Below, in pieces: positions 1 through 8,370 of a stretch of DNA of 57,566 nt. Source of the stretch: Nocardia jejuensis NBRC 103114 (lineage in GTDB: Bacteria; Actinomycetota; Actinomycetes; Mycobacteriales; Mycobacteriaceae); NCBI RefSeq assembly GCF_001613145.1, contig NZ_BDBU01000057.1, positions 1 through 57,566 on the forward strand, in the 5' to 3' direction. Made by a program: the position numbers and the translations under genes. The notes below the pieces were generated by a model, which saw only the letters and a program-made list of their open reading frames with translations, was not told where the DNA came from and did not search any database. Position 1 is the stretch's first letter; each line of letters starts with the position of its first letter.

Positions 1-356
1 AGCCGATTCCCGCGCCCGCCCCCGCGCCCTCGTACCCGAACAACCTCGACGGCTGGATCCGCCAGGCGCTGGACATCATGTCCTCGCGCGGCATCCCCGG
101 CAGCTACGACGGCATCATGCGCAACATCATCCGTGAGTCGAGCGGCAACCCGCAGGCGATCAACCTGTACGACTCCAACGCCGCCATGGGCATCCCGTCC
201 AAGGGCCTGCTGCAGGTGATCGACCCGACCTTCAACGCGTACCACGTCGAGGGCACCTCGCACGATGTGTGGGACCCGGTCGCGAACATCGTCGCCGCGT
301 GCAACTACGCCGCCAACCGCTATGGCTCGATGGACAACGTCAACAGCGCGTACTGA
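1..356 (+). CDS. C-terminal part of a secreted lytic transglycosylase (SLT fold), truncated by the window edge
   Basis: The reading frame is open from the first base in phase 3 and stops at 354-356. A Pro/Ala-rich linker is followed by a goose-lysozyme/SLT-type catalytic module. The motif IIRESSGNP carries the likely catalytic Glu, and the later SKGLLQVIDPTF, NIVAACNYAANRYGS and C-terminal tyrosine segments are typical of actinobacterial transglycosylases that cleave peptidoglycan glycan strands. The N-terminus, with any signal peptide, lies outside the window. A strong hairpin follows the stop. Family assignment is confident; the exact subfamily and export signal cannot be seen. Confidence 0.85.
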   Translation, partial: PIPAPAPAPSYPNNLDGWIRQALDIMSSRGIPGSYDGIMRNIIRESSGNPQAINLYDSNAAMGIPSKGLLQVIDPTFNAYHVEGTSHDVWDPVANIVAACNYAANRYGSMDNVNSAY

Positions 357-407
357 GCGAGCCTCATCGCGTACCCAGCTATCACGAAATCGGCTGGCAA
401 ACCCCTG

Positions 408-451
408 ACACCCGAATCGGCAACTTTTTCGCAAACTGCCGGTTCGGGTGT
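408..451 (+). terminator. Hairpin terminator after the transglycosylase gene
   Basis: Arms 408-422 and 437-451 pair over 15 positions with one T-G wobble, around a 14-base loop that contains five T residues. It lies 52 bases after the stop codon and is the natural end of the upstream transcript. There is no T-run after the stem. Confidence 0.6.
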
Positions 452-482
452 ACGCGTAGGGGTATAACCGCCCTTGGAGCAA

Positions 483-503
483 GTTCCGGCACCTTGCCGG
501 AAC
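483..503 (+). promoter_or_regulatory. Perfect hairpin in the leader of the MscS-like gene
   Basis: GTTCCGGCA at 483-491 and its exact complement at 495-503 enclose a 3-base loop, ending 23 bases before the ATG at 527. A TATAAC -10-like hexamer lies at 463-468, so the hairpin would sit at the very 5' end of the mRNA, or could be an operator at the transcription start. No -35 is convincing. Confidence 0.35.
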
Positions 504-526
504 GGGTAGCGAAGGGACGGGGTTAC

Positions 527-1858
527 ATGCACACCTCGAGTTTGGCTATCGATTTCCAGAAGGGGCTCTCGGACGCGTGGAGCTCCGTCGCCACGTTCGT
601 TCCGAAGTTCGCCGGGTTCCTGGCGATTCTCGTCATCGGCTGGCTCGTGGCGAAACTCGTCGCGCGGCTGGTGACCCGAATCCTGGATCAGGTCGGTTTC
701 GATCGTCTGGTCGAGCGCGGCGGCATCAAGGACATGCTGGCACGTAGCCGCTACGACGCCAGCGACATCATCGCGAAGCTGGCCTACTACGCGATCATGC
801 TGATCGCGCTGCAGCTCGGCTTCGGCGTCTTCGGTCCGAACCCGATCAGTACCATGCTCAACGGCATCGTCTCCTGGCTGCCCAGGCTGGCGCTCGCCAT
901 CGTGATCGTGTGTATCGCGGGGGCCATCGCCCGCGTGGTGATGGACATGATCTCGAACATGCTCAGCGGGCTGTCGTACGGCCGCATGATGGGCCGGATC
1001 GCGGCCGTATTCGTCTGGGGCGTAGGCATTATCGCCGCGCTCAATCAGATCGGCGTGGCCACCTCGGTCACCACGCCGATTCTCGTGACCGTGCTCGCCA
1101 CCATTGCCGGTGTGCTGATCGTCGGCGTCGGCGGCGGCCTGATCCGTCCCATGCAGAAGCGGTGGGACGGCTGGCTGGAGACCATCGAGAGCGAGATGCC
1201 CGAGGTGCGCGGTCACGCCGAGGCGTTCCAGCGTGGTCGTGAGGACGCGGCTCGTCAGCGCGCCATGATGGGACAGCAGCAGTCCTCGACCGTCCAGGCG
1301 GACATGGGCCGCGAGCGGTCGATGGCGGGCTCGCAGAACCCGCCCGGAAAGTGGGCCGAGCAGTCGGCGGGAACGCCCGGTGGGTACGTCCAGGGTTCCG
1401 GGTCCGTCCAGGGCTACGGACAGCAGGGCGGATATCCGAATCAGGGATCGATGCCCGGCGGTCAGATGGGCCAGACCGACGAAATGCGCGAGCGCATGCC
1501 CGACCGCGGCATGATGCCGGATCGCGGCATGCCCGAGCAGGGCATGGGTGAGCGCGGTATGGGCAACCCGGGCATGCACGATCGTGGAATGGGCGGCTCG
1601 GGCGCGCACGAGCGCGGGATGGGCAACCCCGGCATGCACGAGCAGGGTATGGGCAATCCGGGCATGCACGAGCGCGGGATGGGCAATCCCGGCATGCACG
1701 ATCGTGGCATGGGCAACTCCGGTATGCCCGGTCGTGGCATGGGGAATCCCGGCATGCGCGGCATGGATGACGGCGGTATGGAAGACCGGGGCTGGCAGGA
1801 CCGCAGCAGGGATGATCGCGGTCGGCGGGAGCACGGCGGTGAGCCGGGCATGATCTAG
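527..1858 (+). CDS. TM_helix/MscS-like small-conductance channel family membrane protein with Gly/Met-rich repeat tail
   Basis: 443 residues. The ATG at 527 follows a GAAGGG ribosome site and starts just before the first hydrophobic domain. Residues 20-60 and about 120-150 are two copies of the conserved TM-helix repeat (GFLAILVIGWLVAKLV; LALAIVIVCIAGAIARVV), and about four membrane segments are present in all. The GVGGGLI segment precedes a cytosolic helix. This matches CmpX-like relatives of MscS rather than a full MscS with a beta domain. From about residue 265 the protein becomes hydrophilic and Gln/Gly/Met-rich. Residues 343-412 are seven 10-residue repeats of the type RGMGNPGMHE. Function of the tail is unknown; channel activity is inferred from the family. 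Confidence 0.75.
   Translation: MHTSSLAIDFQKGLSDAWSSVATFVPKFAGFLAILVIGWLVAKLVARLVTRILDQVGFDRLVERGGIKDMLARSRYDASDIIAKLAYYAIMLIALQLGFGVFGPNPISTMLNGIVSWLPRLALAIVIVCIAGAIARVVMDMISNMLSGLSYGRMMGRIAAVFVWGVGIIAALNQIGVATSVTTPILVTVLATIAGVLIVGVGGGLIRPMQKRWDGWLETIESEMPEVRGHAEAFQRGREDAARQRAMMGQQQSSTVQADMGRERSMAGSQNPPGKWAEQSAGTPGGYVQGSGSVQGYGQQGGYPNQGSMPGGQMGQTDEMRERMPDRGMMPDRGMPEQGMGERGMGNPGMHDRGMGGSGAHERGMGNPGMHEQGMGNPGMHERGMGNPGMHDRGMGNSGMPGRGMGNPGMRGMDDGGMEDRGWQDRSRDDRGRREHGGEPGMI
1553..1762 (+). repeat. Seven in-frame 30-bp repeats encoding RGMGNPGMHx units
   Basis: Seven tandem 30-bp units encode a decapeptide with consensus RGMGNPGMH(D/E). Variants are GGSGAHE in unit 2 and NSGMPG in unit 6. Every unit keeps frame and the Arg/Gln-Gly-Met-Gly core, so the repeat number could vary by slippage without breaking the gene. 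Confidence 0.85.
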
Positions 1859-1907
1859 CCCGGACACCTCGCGCGGCCCGTCAGATCCGGCCGCCGGGCT
1901 TCGAGAC

Positions 1908-1946
1908 GAACGGCCCCGCCGCACATCGGAGTGCGCGGGGTCGTTC
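1908..1946 (+). terminator. Terminator after the MscS-like gene
   Basis: Arms 1908-1924 and 1931-1946 pair almost perfectly, with one bulged C at 1920 and one G-T pair, around a 6-base loop. It lies between the converging MscS-like gene and the minus-strand gene at 2022-2366 and can serve both. Confidence 0.65.
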
Positions 1947-2021
1947 GCTGTCCGGGGCCCTGCGTGTTCGGCGGCATTCCGCCACGCGGGGTGGGGCGTC
2001 CACCAGGGTGCGTTCCGCCAC

Positions 2022-2366
2022 TCAGACGTTGCGGGCGAGCGAGCAGACGCCCGCCAGCCGCAGATGCATCCAGTCGGCGCACTGCCATTCCTCGGCAGTC
2101 TCGGGCGCGTGCTCGTCGAGGTCGCGCAGGTCTTCGATCAGGCCTCGGGCGTATCCGGCGAGCAGCACGCTCGGCGGTACGGTGCCGGAGTTCTCGACGC
2201 CGAGGTCGAGGATGTCGCGAACGGCGGCGGCATGCTGATCCACCGCTGCGGCGACACCCGGGAACTCCTGGCCTGCCGATAGCGCCGGGACTCCGTGTGT
2301 GCGTTGCAGGCGGTTCAGAGTCTTACGCGCCGAGACGACGAGCAGTGCGGAGCCGGGCAAAAACAC
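2022..2366 (-). CDS. Small conserved actinobacterial protein, DUF6401-like
   Basis: 114 residues from a GTG start at 2366. The segments AAVDQHAAAVRDIL and VLLAGYARGLIEDLRDL resemble my recollection of DUF6401 proteins, which occur near natural-product genes in actinomycetes. The match is from memory and tentative. There is no signal peptide or membrane segment. It lies downstream of the acyl-CoA dehydrogenase on the same strand, but a gap of nearly 300 bp argues for its own promoter. The start is uncertain because no strong ribosome site is visible. Confidence 0.5.
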   Translation of the reverse strand: MFLPGSALLVVSARKTLNRLQRTHGVPALSAGQEFPGVAAAVDQHAAAVRDILDLGVENSGTVPPSVLLAGYARGLIEDLRDLDEHAPETAEEWQCADWMHLRLAGVCSLARNV

Positions 2367-2660
2367 CTGGTCATGCTAGCAATCGGAGCGAGTCCGCGGA
2401 CCGGCCTGTGAGATATCGCGCAGTTTGCCGCACCCGCCGGGCCGCCCCGTTCCGGACCGCTGCGCGACCCCCGGCGGAGCGGTCAGGGGCCGGGCGGGTA
2501 CGGCCGGTGCGGACGGACGTTCACGCCGATGTGCTCGGGCGCGTGCGGCAGCGGGTGTTCCGCGGCGGCGTGGATATCCGCTGCCGCGGTGTGCGGGCGG
2601 CACGGTCGAGTGCGGAAAAATCAAGCGCCGCTGCGGTTTTCGAGGCCTGCCGACAGTCGG

Positions 2661-3836
2661 TCAGCGGAAGGCCTTGGAACCGGTGAGCGCCTCGCCGAGC
2701 ACCAGCTGGTGGACTTCGGCGGTGCCCTCGTAGGTGAGGACCGATTCCAGGTTGTTGGCATGCCGGAGTACGGGGTACTCGAGCGTGATTCCGTTGGCGC
2801 CCAGGATGGTCCGGCATTCGCGGGCGATCTTGATGGCTTCGCGGGTGCTGTTCAGCTTGCCCGAACTGATCTGCTCGTTGCTGATCTCGTGCCGATCCTT
2901 CAACCGGCCCAGGTGCAGTGCCAGCAATTGGCCCTTGCCCAGCTCCAGCGCCATGTCCGCGATCTTGGCCTGGGTGAGCTGATAGCCGGCCAGCGGCTTG
3001 TCGAAGACCACCCGGGTGCGCGCGTAATCGATTGCGGCGGAGAGGCAATCGCGTGCCGCGCCCAGTGCCCCGAAGATGATCCCGAATCGCGCCTCGGACA
3101 GGCAGCCCAGCGGTGCGGCCAGTCCGCGCGCCTGCGGCAGCTGGGCGTCGGCGGGCAGGCGCACCGCGTCCAGTGACAGTTCCGCGGTGATCGAGGCCCG
3201 CAGGGACAGCTTGTGATGCATCTCGCGAGCGCTGAAACCCGGTGTGTCCGTAGGGACGACGAATCCGCGTACGACATCGCGCTCACCCTCGCGCGACTGC
3301 GCCCAGATGATCGCCACGTCGGCCACGGACCCGTTGGTGATCCACATCTTGGATCCGTCGAGAATCCAGTCGTCCCCGTCGCGGCGGGCGCGGGTGAGCA
3401 TGCCGCCGGGGTTGGAGCCGAAGTCCGGTTCGGTCAGGCCGAAGCAGCCGATCAGCGTTCCGGCCGCCATCTCCGGCAACCATCGCTGCTTCTGCTCCTC
3501 GGACCCGTACTTGTGGATCGCGGTCATGGCGAGCGAGCCCTGCACCGAAACCATGCTCCGCACACCGGAATCCACGGCCTCGAGCTCCAGACAGGCGAGC
3601 CCGTACGCGGTGGCGGAGGTGCCCGCGCACCCGTACCCCTCGAGATGCATGCCGAGCAGTCCGAGCTTGCCGAGTTCCGGCGCCATCTCGCGGGCGGGGA
3701 AGGTCCCGGCCTCGAACCACTCCGACACGTGCGGGCGCAGACGATCGGCCGCGAACGCGCGCACCGTGTCACGGATCGCGCGCTCCTCGTCGGTCAGCAG
3801 GGATTCGATGGCGAACAGTTCGTCTACGGTGACCAT
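2661..3836 (-). CDS. Acyl-CoA dehydrogenase, glutaryl-CoA dehydrogenase-like
   Basis: 391 residues from the ATG at 3836. Flavoprotein of the acyl-CoA dehydrogenase fold, expected to oxidise an acyl-CoA with FAD. The segments GYGCAGTSATAYGLACLELE, VDSGVRSMVSVQGSL and YGSEEQKQRWLPEMAAG are close to the glutaryl-CoA dehydrogenase subgroup. CFGLTEPDFGSNPGGM and the WITNGS motif form the FAD-binding region. The C-terminal TYEGTAEVHQLVLG carries the catalytic Glu in the position used by glutaryl-CoA dehydrogenase. Role is probably lysine/tryptophan or dicarboxylate breakdown. There is no adjacent electron-transfer flavoprotein or CoA-transferase gene, so the substrate is inferred only. Confidence 0.85.
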   Translation of the reverse strand: MVTVDELFAIESLLTDEERAIRDTVRAFAADRLRPHVSEWFEAGTFPAREMAPELGKLGLLGMHLEGYGCAGTSATAYGLACLELEAVDSGVRSMVSVQGSLAMTAIHKYGSEEQKQRWLPEMAAGTLIGCFGLTEPDFGSNPGGMLTRARRDGDDWILDGSKMWITNGSVADVAIIWAQSREGERDVVRGFVVPTDTPGFSAREMHHKLSLRASITAELSLDAVRLPADAQLPQARGLAAPLGCLSEARFGIIFGALGAARDCLSAAIDYARTRVVFDKPLAGYQLTQAKIADMALELGKGQLLALHLGRLKDRHEISNEQISSGKLNSTREAIKIARECRTILGANGITLEYPVLRHANNLESVLTYEGTAEVHQLVLGEALTGSKAFR

Positions 3837-4001
3837 GCCGCTCAGCCTAGAACCCGCACCGATCCGGCGGCCACGGCTCGGCGGGATCGCGTCGCACCCG
3901 CGGCCTCGTTCCCGAGATGGCATCGCTGTCGATTCGCAACGCCGGGCAGTGGTGCGCCGATGTCGTCCGGCACGGGATCCGTCCGGTGCCGTGTCGCGGC
4001 G

Positions 4002-4343
4002 TCACCAATCCCGGGTGGCGACCAGTTCTTCGTTGTCGGCGTCGGCGAAGCCGTAGGCGTGTGCGATGAACAGGAAGTCGGTGGCGATCGTGTCCCGCGC
4101 CACCGTCTCGATCTCGCTGCCCGCCTCGTAGAACACCTCGACCAGCTCGTTGAACTCGTCGGTGGCCGCGTGGGTGAGCGCGTAGAGGGCGGCCAGGTCG
4201 GCGGGCTTGTCGGCCTCGATGCGCTCACACAGTGTCACCAGGATCTTCTTGCCCTGGTCGACCGCGTGATCGGGGTAGTAGTCGTCGCGGTACATATCGG
4301 CCAGGAACCGATGGGCGACAACCTTGTCATTGCTGATGGGCAC
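4002..4343 (-). CDS. DUF5713 family protein
   Basis: 113 residues from a GTG at 4343, the point where similarity to the family begins (PISNDKVVAHRFLADMY). The whole short domain is present, including CERIEADKP, LYALTHAATDEFN, EIETVARDTIATDF and the family's typical C-terminus EELVATRDW. Acidic, soluble, no known activity. It stands alone between the acyl-CoA dehydrogenase and metB. Confidence 0.75.
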   Translation of the reverse strand: MPISNDKVVAHRFLADMYRDDYYPDHAVDQGKKILVTLCERIEADKPADLAALYALTHAATDEFNELVEVFYEAGSEIETVARDTIATDFLFIAHAYGFADADNEELVATRDW

Positions 4344-4500
4344 GATGCTCTCCGCGCGTTGCTCGTCGATGTGGCAGCTCGATCCTGGCCTATCCGCGGT
4401 GGGACGGCACGCGGGGTGATCGTTCTCGCCTCGTGGCGGTATCACCCGAGGACCGCCCCCGAAGCCAGGGGGTTGCGGGAGCGTCCCTAGGCTGTGGGGT

Positions 4501-5646
4501 ATGAGCGATCAGCTGGGTTTCTCCACACGGGCGGTGCACGCCGGGTACGATCCGGACCCTTTGACCGGTGCGGTGAACGTGCCGATCTACGCGAGTTCGA
4601 CCTTCGCCCAGGACGGCGTGGGCGGCATGCGCGGCGGATTCGAGTACGCGCGCACCGGCAATCCGACGCGCACGGCACTCGAGGCCAATCTCGCGGCCAT
4701 CGAATCCGGTACGTACGGAAGGGCTTTCGCCTCCGGGATGGCGGCCACCGACTGTGCGCTGCGCGCGAACCTGCGGCCCGGCGACCACCTGGTCATCCCG
4801 GATGACGCGTACGGCGGCACCTTCCGGCTCATCGACAAGGTCTTCACCCAGTGGGGCATCGAGTACTCGGTGGCGGCGGTGTCGGACAACGACGCGATCG
4901 CGGCGGCCATGCGCCCCAACACCAAACTGGTGTGGATCGAGACCCCGACCAACCCGCTGCTGAACATCGGCGACATCTCCGCGATCGCCGAGATCGCGCA
5001 CGCCGGCGGAGCGAAACTGGTGGTGGACAACACCTTCGCGTCCCCGTACCTGCAGCAGCCGCTGCTGCTGGGCGCGGACATCGTGCTGCATTCGACCACC
5101 AAGTACCTGGGTGGTCACTCCGACGTGGTCGGCGGTGCGCTCATCACCAACGATCAGGAACTCGACACCAAGTTCGCGTTCCTGCAGAACGGCGCGGGCG
5201 CGGTTCCCGGCCCGACCGACGCGTTCCTGACCATGCGCGGCATCAAGACGCTGGCGCTGCGGATGGACCGGCACTGCGACAACGCCGAGACCCTCGCGGA
5301 GTTCCTCGCGAACCATCCGAAGATCGCCCAGGTCATCTACCCGGGCCTGCCCGAACACCCGGGTCACACCGTGGCGCAGAAGCAGATGCGGCGCTTCGGC
5401 GGCATGATCTCGGTCCGCGTGCACGGCGGTCGTGAGGCGGCGCTGGACTTCTGCGCCCGCACCAAGATCTTCACCCTGGCCGAATCCCTCGGCGGCGTGG
5501 AATCGCTGATCGAGCACCCCGGCGCCATGACGCACGCCTCCACCGCGGGCTCGGCCCTCGAGGTCCCGGCCGACCTGGTCCGCCTCTCGGTCGGCATCGA
5601 GGACGTCAGCGACCTGCTCGCCGACCTCGAACAAGCCCTCGGCTGA
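4501..5646 (+). CDS. metB: Cystathionine gamma-synthase
   Basis: 381 residues, full length for the Cys/Met PLP enzyme family. It makes cystathionine from an activated homoserine and cysteine in methionine synthesis; some actinobacterial members also act as gamma-lyases. Visible motifs are YARTGNPTR and FASGMAA near the N-terminus, DNTFASPYLQQPL, and HSTTKYLGGHSDVVGG with the PLP-binding Lys at residue 201. The C-terminal VESLIEHPGAMTHAS is diagnostic. Position beside greA, DUF4307 and mca matches Rv1079 in M. tuberculosis. Two hairpins separate it from the converging greA. Confidence 0.95.
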   Translation: MSDQLGFSTRAVHAGYDPDPLTGAVNVPIYASSTFAQDGVGGMRGGFEYARTGNPTRTALEANLAAIESGTYGRAFASGMAATDCALRANLRPGDHLVIPDDAYGGTFRLIDKVFTQWGIEYSVAAVSDNDAIAAAMRPNTKLVWIETPTNPLLNIGDISAIAEIAHAGGAKLVVDNTFASPYLQQPLLLGADIVLHSTTKYLGGHSDVVGGALITNDQELDTKFAFLQNGAGAVPGPTDAFLTMRGIKTLALRMDRHCDNAETLAEFLANHPKIAQVIYPGLPEHPGHTVAQKQMRRFGGMISVRVHGGREAALDFCARTKIFTLAESLGGVESLIEHPGAMTHASTAGSALEVPADLVRLSVGIEDVSDLLADLEQALG

Positions 5647-5662
5647 GTCTCGGGTAATCGAC

Positions 5663-5707
5663 AAAGACGAAGCGCCGCACCGGAATCCGGTGCGGCGCTT
5701 CGTCTTT
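5663..5707 (+). terminator. Strong bidirectional terminator between metB and greA
   Basis: A 45-base perfect palindrome (22 pairs around base 5685) ending in TCTTT on the + strand and in a matching run on the other strand, starting 16 bases after the metB stop. Confidence 0.9.
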
Positions 5708-5723
5708 CACGGCTCGAAAGCAC

Positions 5724-5755
5724 CGCGGCCCCGGTCTGTGAAGACCGGGGCCGCG
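5724..5755 (-). terminator. Second hairpin terminator, on the greA side
   Basis: Arms 5724-5737 and 5742-5755 are perfectly complementary over 14 bp with a GTGA loop. It lies 17 bases past the greA stop and, with the palindrome at 5663-5707, insulates the converging genes. Confidence 0.85.
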
Positions 5756-5772
5756 ACGCTCGGGTGCCTGTC

Positions 5773-6261
5773 TCAGCTGTGGTACGGCTCCGCGGAGACC
5801 AGCGTGACCTTCATGGACTTGCCATTGGGCAGCGTGTATTCGCGGGTGTCGCCGACCTTGGCGTCGATGAGCGCGCCGCCGAGCGGGGACTGCGGCGAGT
5901 AGGTCTCCAGGTCGCCGCCGAGGCCCTCTTCGCGAGTGGCGATGAGGAAGGTCTCGGTGTCGTTCTCGTCGCCGTCGTAGTAGACCTTCACGACCGAGCC
6001 CGGAAGCGCGACGCCGGCCTTGGTCGGCGCGACGCCGACCTTGGCGTTGTTGAGCAGTTCCTGCAGCTGGCGGATGCGCGCTTCCTGCTGGCCCTGCTCC
6101 TCGCGTGCCGCGTGGTAGCCGCCGTTCTCCTTGAGATCGCCTTCTTCGCGACGCTCGTTGATCTCGGCCGCGATGACCGGACGGTTGGCGATGAGCGCGG
6201 CGAGTTCGCTCGTGAGCCTCTCGTGCGACTCCGGTGTCAGCCAGGTCACGTTCTCAGTCAT
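5773..6261 (-). CDS. greA: Transcription elongation factor GreA
   Basis: 162 residues. GreA enters the RNA polymerase secondary channel and stimulates cleavage of backtracked transcripts. The N-terminal coiled coil (LTSELAALIANRPVIAAEINERR, then EEGDLKENGGYHAAREEQ with the acidic tip residues) and the C-terminal FKBP-like domain (TYSPQSPLGGALIDAKVGD) are intact. The ATG at 6261 is chosen because AGGGAG lies 8 bases upstream; a GTG three codons earlier sits directly on that site. It corresponds to Rv1080c. Confidence 0.95.
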   Translation of the reverse strand: MTENVTWLTPESHERLTSELAALIANRPVIAAEINERREEGDLKENGGYHAAREEQGQQEARIRQLQELLNNAKVGVAPTKAGVALPGSVVKVYYDGDENDTETFLIATREEGLGGDLETYSPQSPLGGALIDAKVGDTREYTLPNGKSMKVTLVSAEPYHS

Positions 6262-6409
6262 CTCGATCACTCCCTAGTAGTTGTCCCCGGCAGGCCGGGA
6301 TTCCCTGATGCCCGCCGCCACTTCCACCCGAGGGTGGGCACAGCAACAATGGACGGCCTTAGCAGTCCTGGGGGAGAGTCCCGACAGCACCGGCCGTCAA
6401 TGCAAGCAA

Positions 6410-6436
6410 ACACGGCTCCGAGGGCCGGAACCGTGT
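6410..6436 (-). terminator. Terminator after the DUF4307 gene
   Basis: Arms 6410-6419 and 6427-6436 pair at 8 of 10 positions with a 7-base loop, and on the minus strand are followed by TTGCTTG. It lies between the DUF4307 stop and greA, so greA probably has its own promoter at about 6262-6400. Confidence 0.55.
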
Positions 6437-6506
6437 GTGGGGCTATTTTAGCACAATCCGCAAATATGCAGGTAGAAGCGCCGAAGGGGCGCGTGTATCG
6501 GACTTT

Positions 6507-6923
6507 TCACCCCACGCGGAGGTAGGCGGGGACCTTGTCGCTGCAGCCGTAGATATTGCCCGCACCGGCACGTGAGGTGGTGCGCAGGGTGGTGTTGAGT
6601 CGCACGGTGCCGCTGTCGGAGGCGGGGATGAGCACCTCGCGGCGGCCGACCTCGAGCGTGTCGCCGTCCATGGCGCGGATGTAGCAGACCACCGGCTTGC
6701 TCGGATCCTTGCGCGTCACCTTGAAATCGACGCTGATCGTCGAATCGTCGATCACCTCGTACCCGATCCGATCGGGCTCGATGTCCTGCGGCCCGTATTG
6801 CTGATAGCCCAGGTAGGCCACTCCGGTCCCGGCCACGACGACCACCGCGCCCAGTGCGTACGGCAGCCAGCGGCGGTTTCTGCTGGGCTTGATGCCGTAG
6901 CGGTCGGCCGGTCTCTCCGTCAT
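6507..6923 (-). CDS. DUF4307 single-pass membrane protein
   Basis: 138 residues from the ATG at 6923. A short basic cytosolic N-terminus (MTERPADRYGIKPSRNRRW) leads into one membrane helix (about residues 21-42) and an extracytoplasmic beta-rich domain with two cysteines (VVCYIRAM; IYGCSD). It is the Rv1081c-like gene of the conserved greA/mca neighbourhood. Function is unknown. It is divergent from mca, with 136 bp between the two starts. Confidence 0.8.
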   Translation of the reverse strand: MTERPADRYGIKPSRNRRWLPYALGAVVVVAGTGVAYLGYQQYGPQDIEPDRIGYEVIDDSTISVDFKVTRKDPSKPVVCYIRAMDGDTLEVGRREVLIPASDSGTVRLNTTLRTTSRAGAGNIYGCSDKVPAYLRVG

Positions 6924-7059
6924 GGCAGGACGCTCCCGGGGGGTAGGTCGGAACAAATAACGATCGGATGGAACTATAGGGAATAGAAATCGGAAGCCCA
7001 TGTCTGGACTCGGCGAAAAGCTACGAGGTGACAACTGTGATCGGTGAGGTGAACGAGAA

Positions 7060-7968
7060 GTGAGTGGCCTTCGCCTCATGGCGGTACACGCACACCCCGA
7101 CGACGAATCCAGCAAAGGCGCGGCTACCACCGCTCGCTATGCGGCCGAGGGCAACGAGGTGCTGGTCGTCACCCTGACCGGTGGCGAGCGTGGCGACATC
7201 CTCAATCCCGCAATGGATACGCCCGGCATCAAGGACAACATCGCCGAGGTGCGCCGGACCGAGATGGCGGCCGCCGCGGCGGCGCTCGGGGTTCGCCAGA
7301 CCTGGCTCGGATTCGTGGATTCCGGTCTGCCGGAAGGCGATCCGCTGCCGCCGCTGCCCGAGGGCTGCTTCGCGCTGGTACCCCTCGAGGAGGCCACCGA
7401 GGCGCTGGTGCGAGTCGTGCGCGAGTTCAAGCCGCACGTGATCACCACGTACGACGAGATGGGCGGCTACCCGCACCCGGACCACATCATGTGCCACCAG
7501 GTTTCCGTCGCCGCCTACGAGGCCGCCGGCGATCCGGAGCGATTCCCCGACGCGGGCGAACCGTGGACTCCGTCGAAGCTGTACTACAACCACGGTTTCA
7601 GCCTGATCCGCCTCGAGGTGTTCGCCGACGAGTACGAGCGTCGCGGTGAGCCGTTCCCCATGCAGGAGTGGATGGATCGCATGCGCAAGTACGCCGCCGA
7701 ACGCGGCGAGCGTGGCGACATCATGGGCCGGGTCACCACCCAGGTCGAATGCGGCAAGTACTTCCCGGCGCGCGACGACGCCCTGCGCGCGCACGCCACT
7801 CAGATCGATCCCAACGGCGCGTTCTTCGCGGTGCCGACGGAGCTGCAGCAGAAGCTGTGGCCCACAGAGGAATTCGAGCTGGCCAAGACCCGGGTCAAGA
7901 CCGCCATCCCGGAGACCGACCTGTTCGCGGGAATCGACGACGCCGACACCGAGGACGCCGACCGATGA
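7060..7968 (+). CDS. mca: Mycothiol S-conjugate amidase
   Basis: 302 residues from a GTG at 7060 behind GAGGTGAACGAGAA. This zinc amidase cleaves mycothiol S-conjugates to a mercapturic acid and GlcN-inositol, the detoxification arm of mycothiol metabolism. Metal ligands are visible: AHPDDE with His12 and Asp15, and HPDH with His142. The C-terminal YFPARDDALRAHATQID segment is typical of Mca and its deacetylase relative MshB. Length and neighbours (Rv1082 position) favour Mca. It overlaps the next gene by ATGA and should be translated with it. Confidence 0.93.
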   Translation: MSGLRLMAVHAHPDDESSKGAATTARYAAEGNEVLVVTLTGGERGDILNPAMDTPGIKDNIAEVRRTEMAAAAAALGVRQTWLGFVDSGLPEGDPLPPLPEGCFALVPLEEATEALVRVVREFKPHVITTYDEMGGYPHPDHIMCHQVSVAAYEAAGDPERFPDAGEPWTPSKLYYNHGFSLIRLEVFADEYERRGEPFPMQEWMDRMRKYAAERGERGDIMGRVTTQVECGKYFPARDDALRAHATQIDPNGAFFAVPTELQQKLWPTEEFELAKTRVKTAIPETDLFAGIDDADTEDADR

Positions 7969-8243
7969 TCATGACCTTGCTCGCCCAGACGAATCCCACC
8001 TCGCCAACCGGACCCGAGTTCGGTAAGGCGTCGCCCCTGGGCCTGGTCATCATCCTGGTGCTGCTGGCCGGCACCGTGCTGCTGGTCCGCAGCATGAACA
8101 AGCACCTGAAGAACCTGCCCGCCACCTTCTCTCCGGAGCATCCGGAACCGGATCAGGAGGCGGACGAGGGTACCGAGCACGGCATCGCGACCCTGGAGTC
8201 GGAGACTCCGAAGAAGCCGGAGACGTCCAACGGCTCCGCTTGA
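7965..8243 (+). CDS. Small single-pass membrane protein, Rv1083-like
   Basis: 92 residues. The ATG at 7965 overlaps the mca stop by four bases, so translational coupling is likely. One membrane helix at about residues 25-42 (LGLVIILVLLAGTVLLV) is followed by a basic patch (RSMNKHLKNLP) and a long acidic, Glu/Pro-rich cytosolic tail. The conserved position after mca suggests a link to mycothiol detoxification, but nothing in the sequence gives an activity. Confidence 0.8.
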   Translation: MIMTLLAQTNPTSPTGPEFGKASPLGLVIILVLLAGTVLLVRSMNKHLKNLPATFSPEHPEPDQEADEGTEHGIATLESETPKKPETSNGSA

Positions 8244-8276
8244 CGTCGTCGAGTTCTTCTGACGCGCAACGCAATT

Positions 8277-8308
8277 CGCGGCCCCGATCCTGATGGATCG
8301 GGGCCGCG
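8277..8308 (+). terminator. Bidirectional terminator between the mca operon and rsr
   Basis: Arms 8277-8290 and 8295-8308 are perfectly complementary (14 bp, TGAT loop), flanked by AACGCA and TTGCGTT that can extend the stem. It lies between two converging transcription units. Confidence 0.88.
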
Positions 8309-8370
8309 TTGCGTTCGTCGCCGACCGGTGTGCGACCCTGCCGGTCCGGCGATTCGCGTGAGTTCCCCTG

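Noticed and set aside
320..1924. A 534-codon minus-strand frame with His/Ala repeats
   Set aside because: Antisense of the MscS-like gene; the repeats mirror the 30-bp coding repeats.
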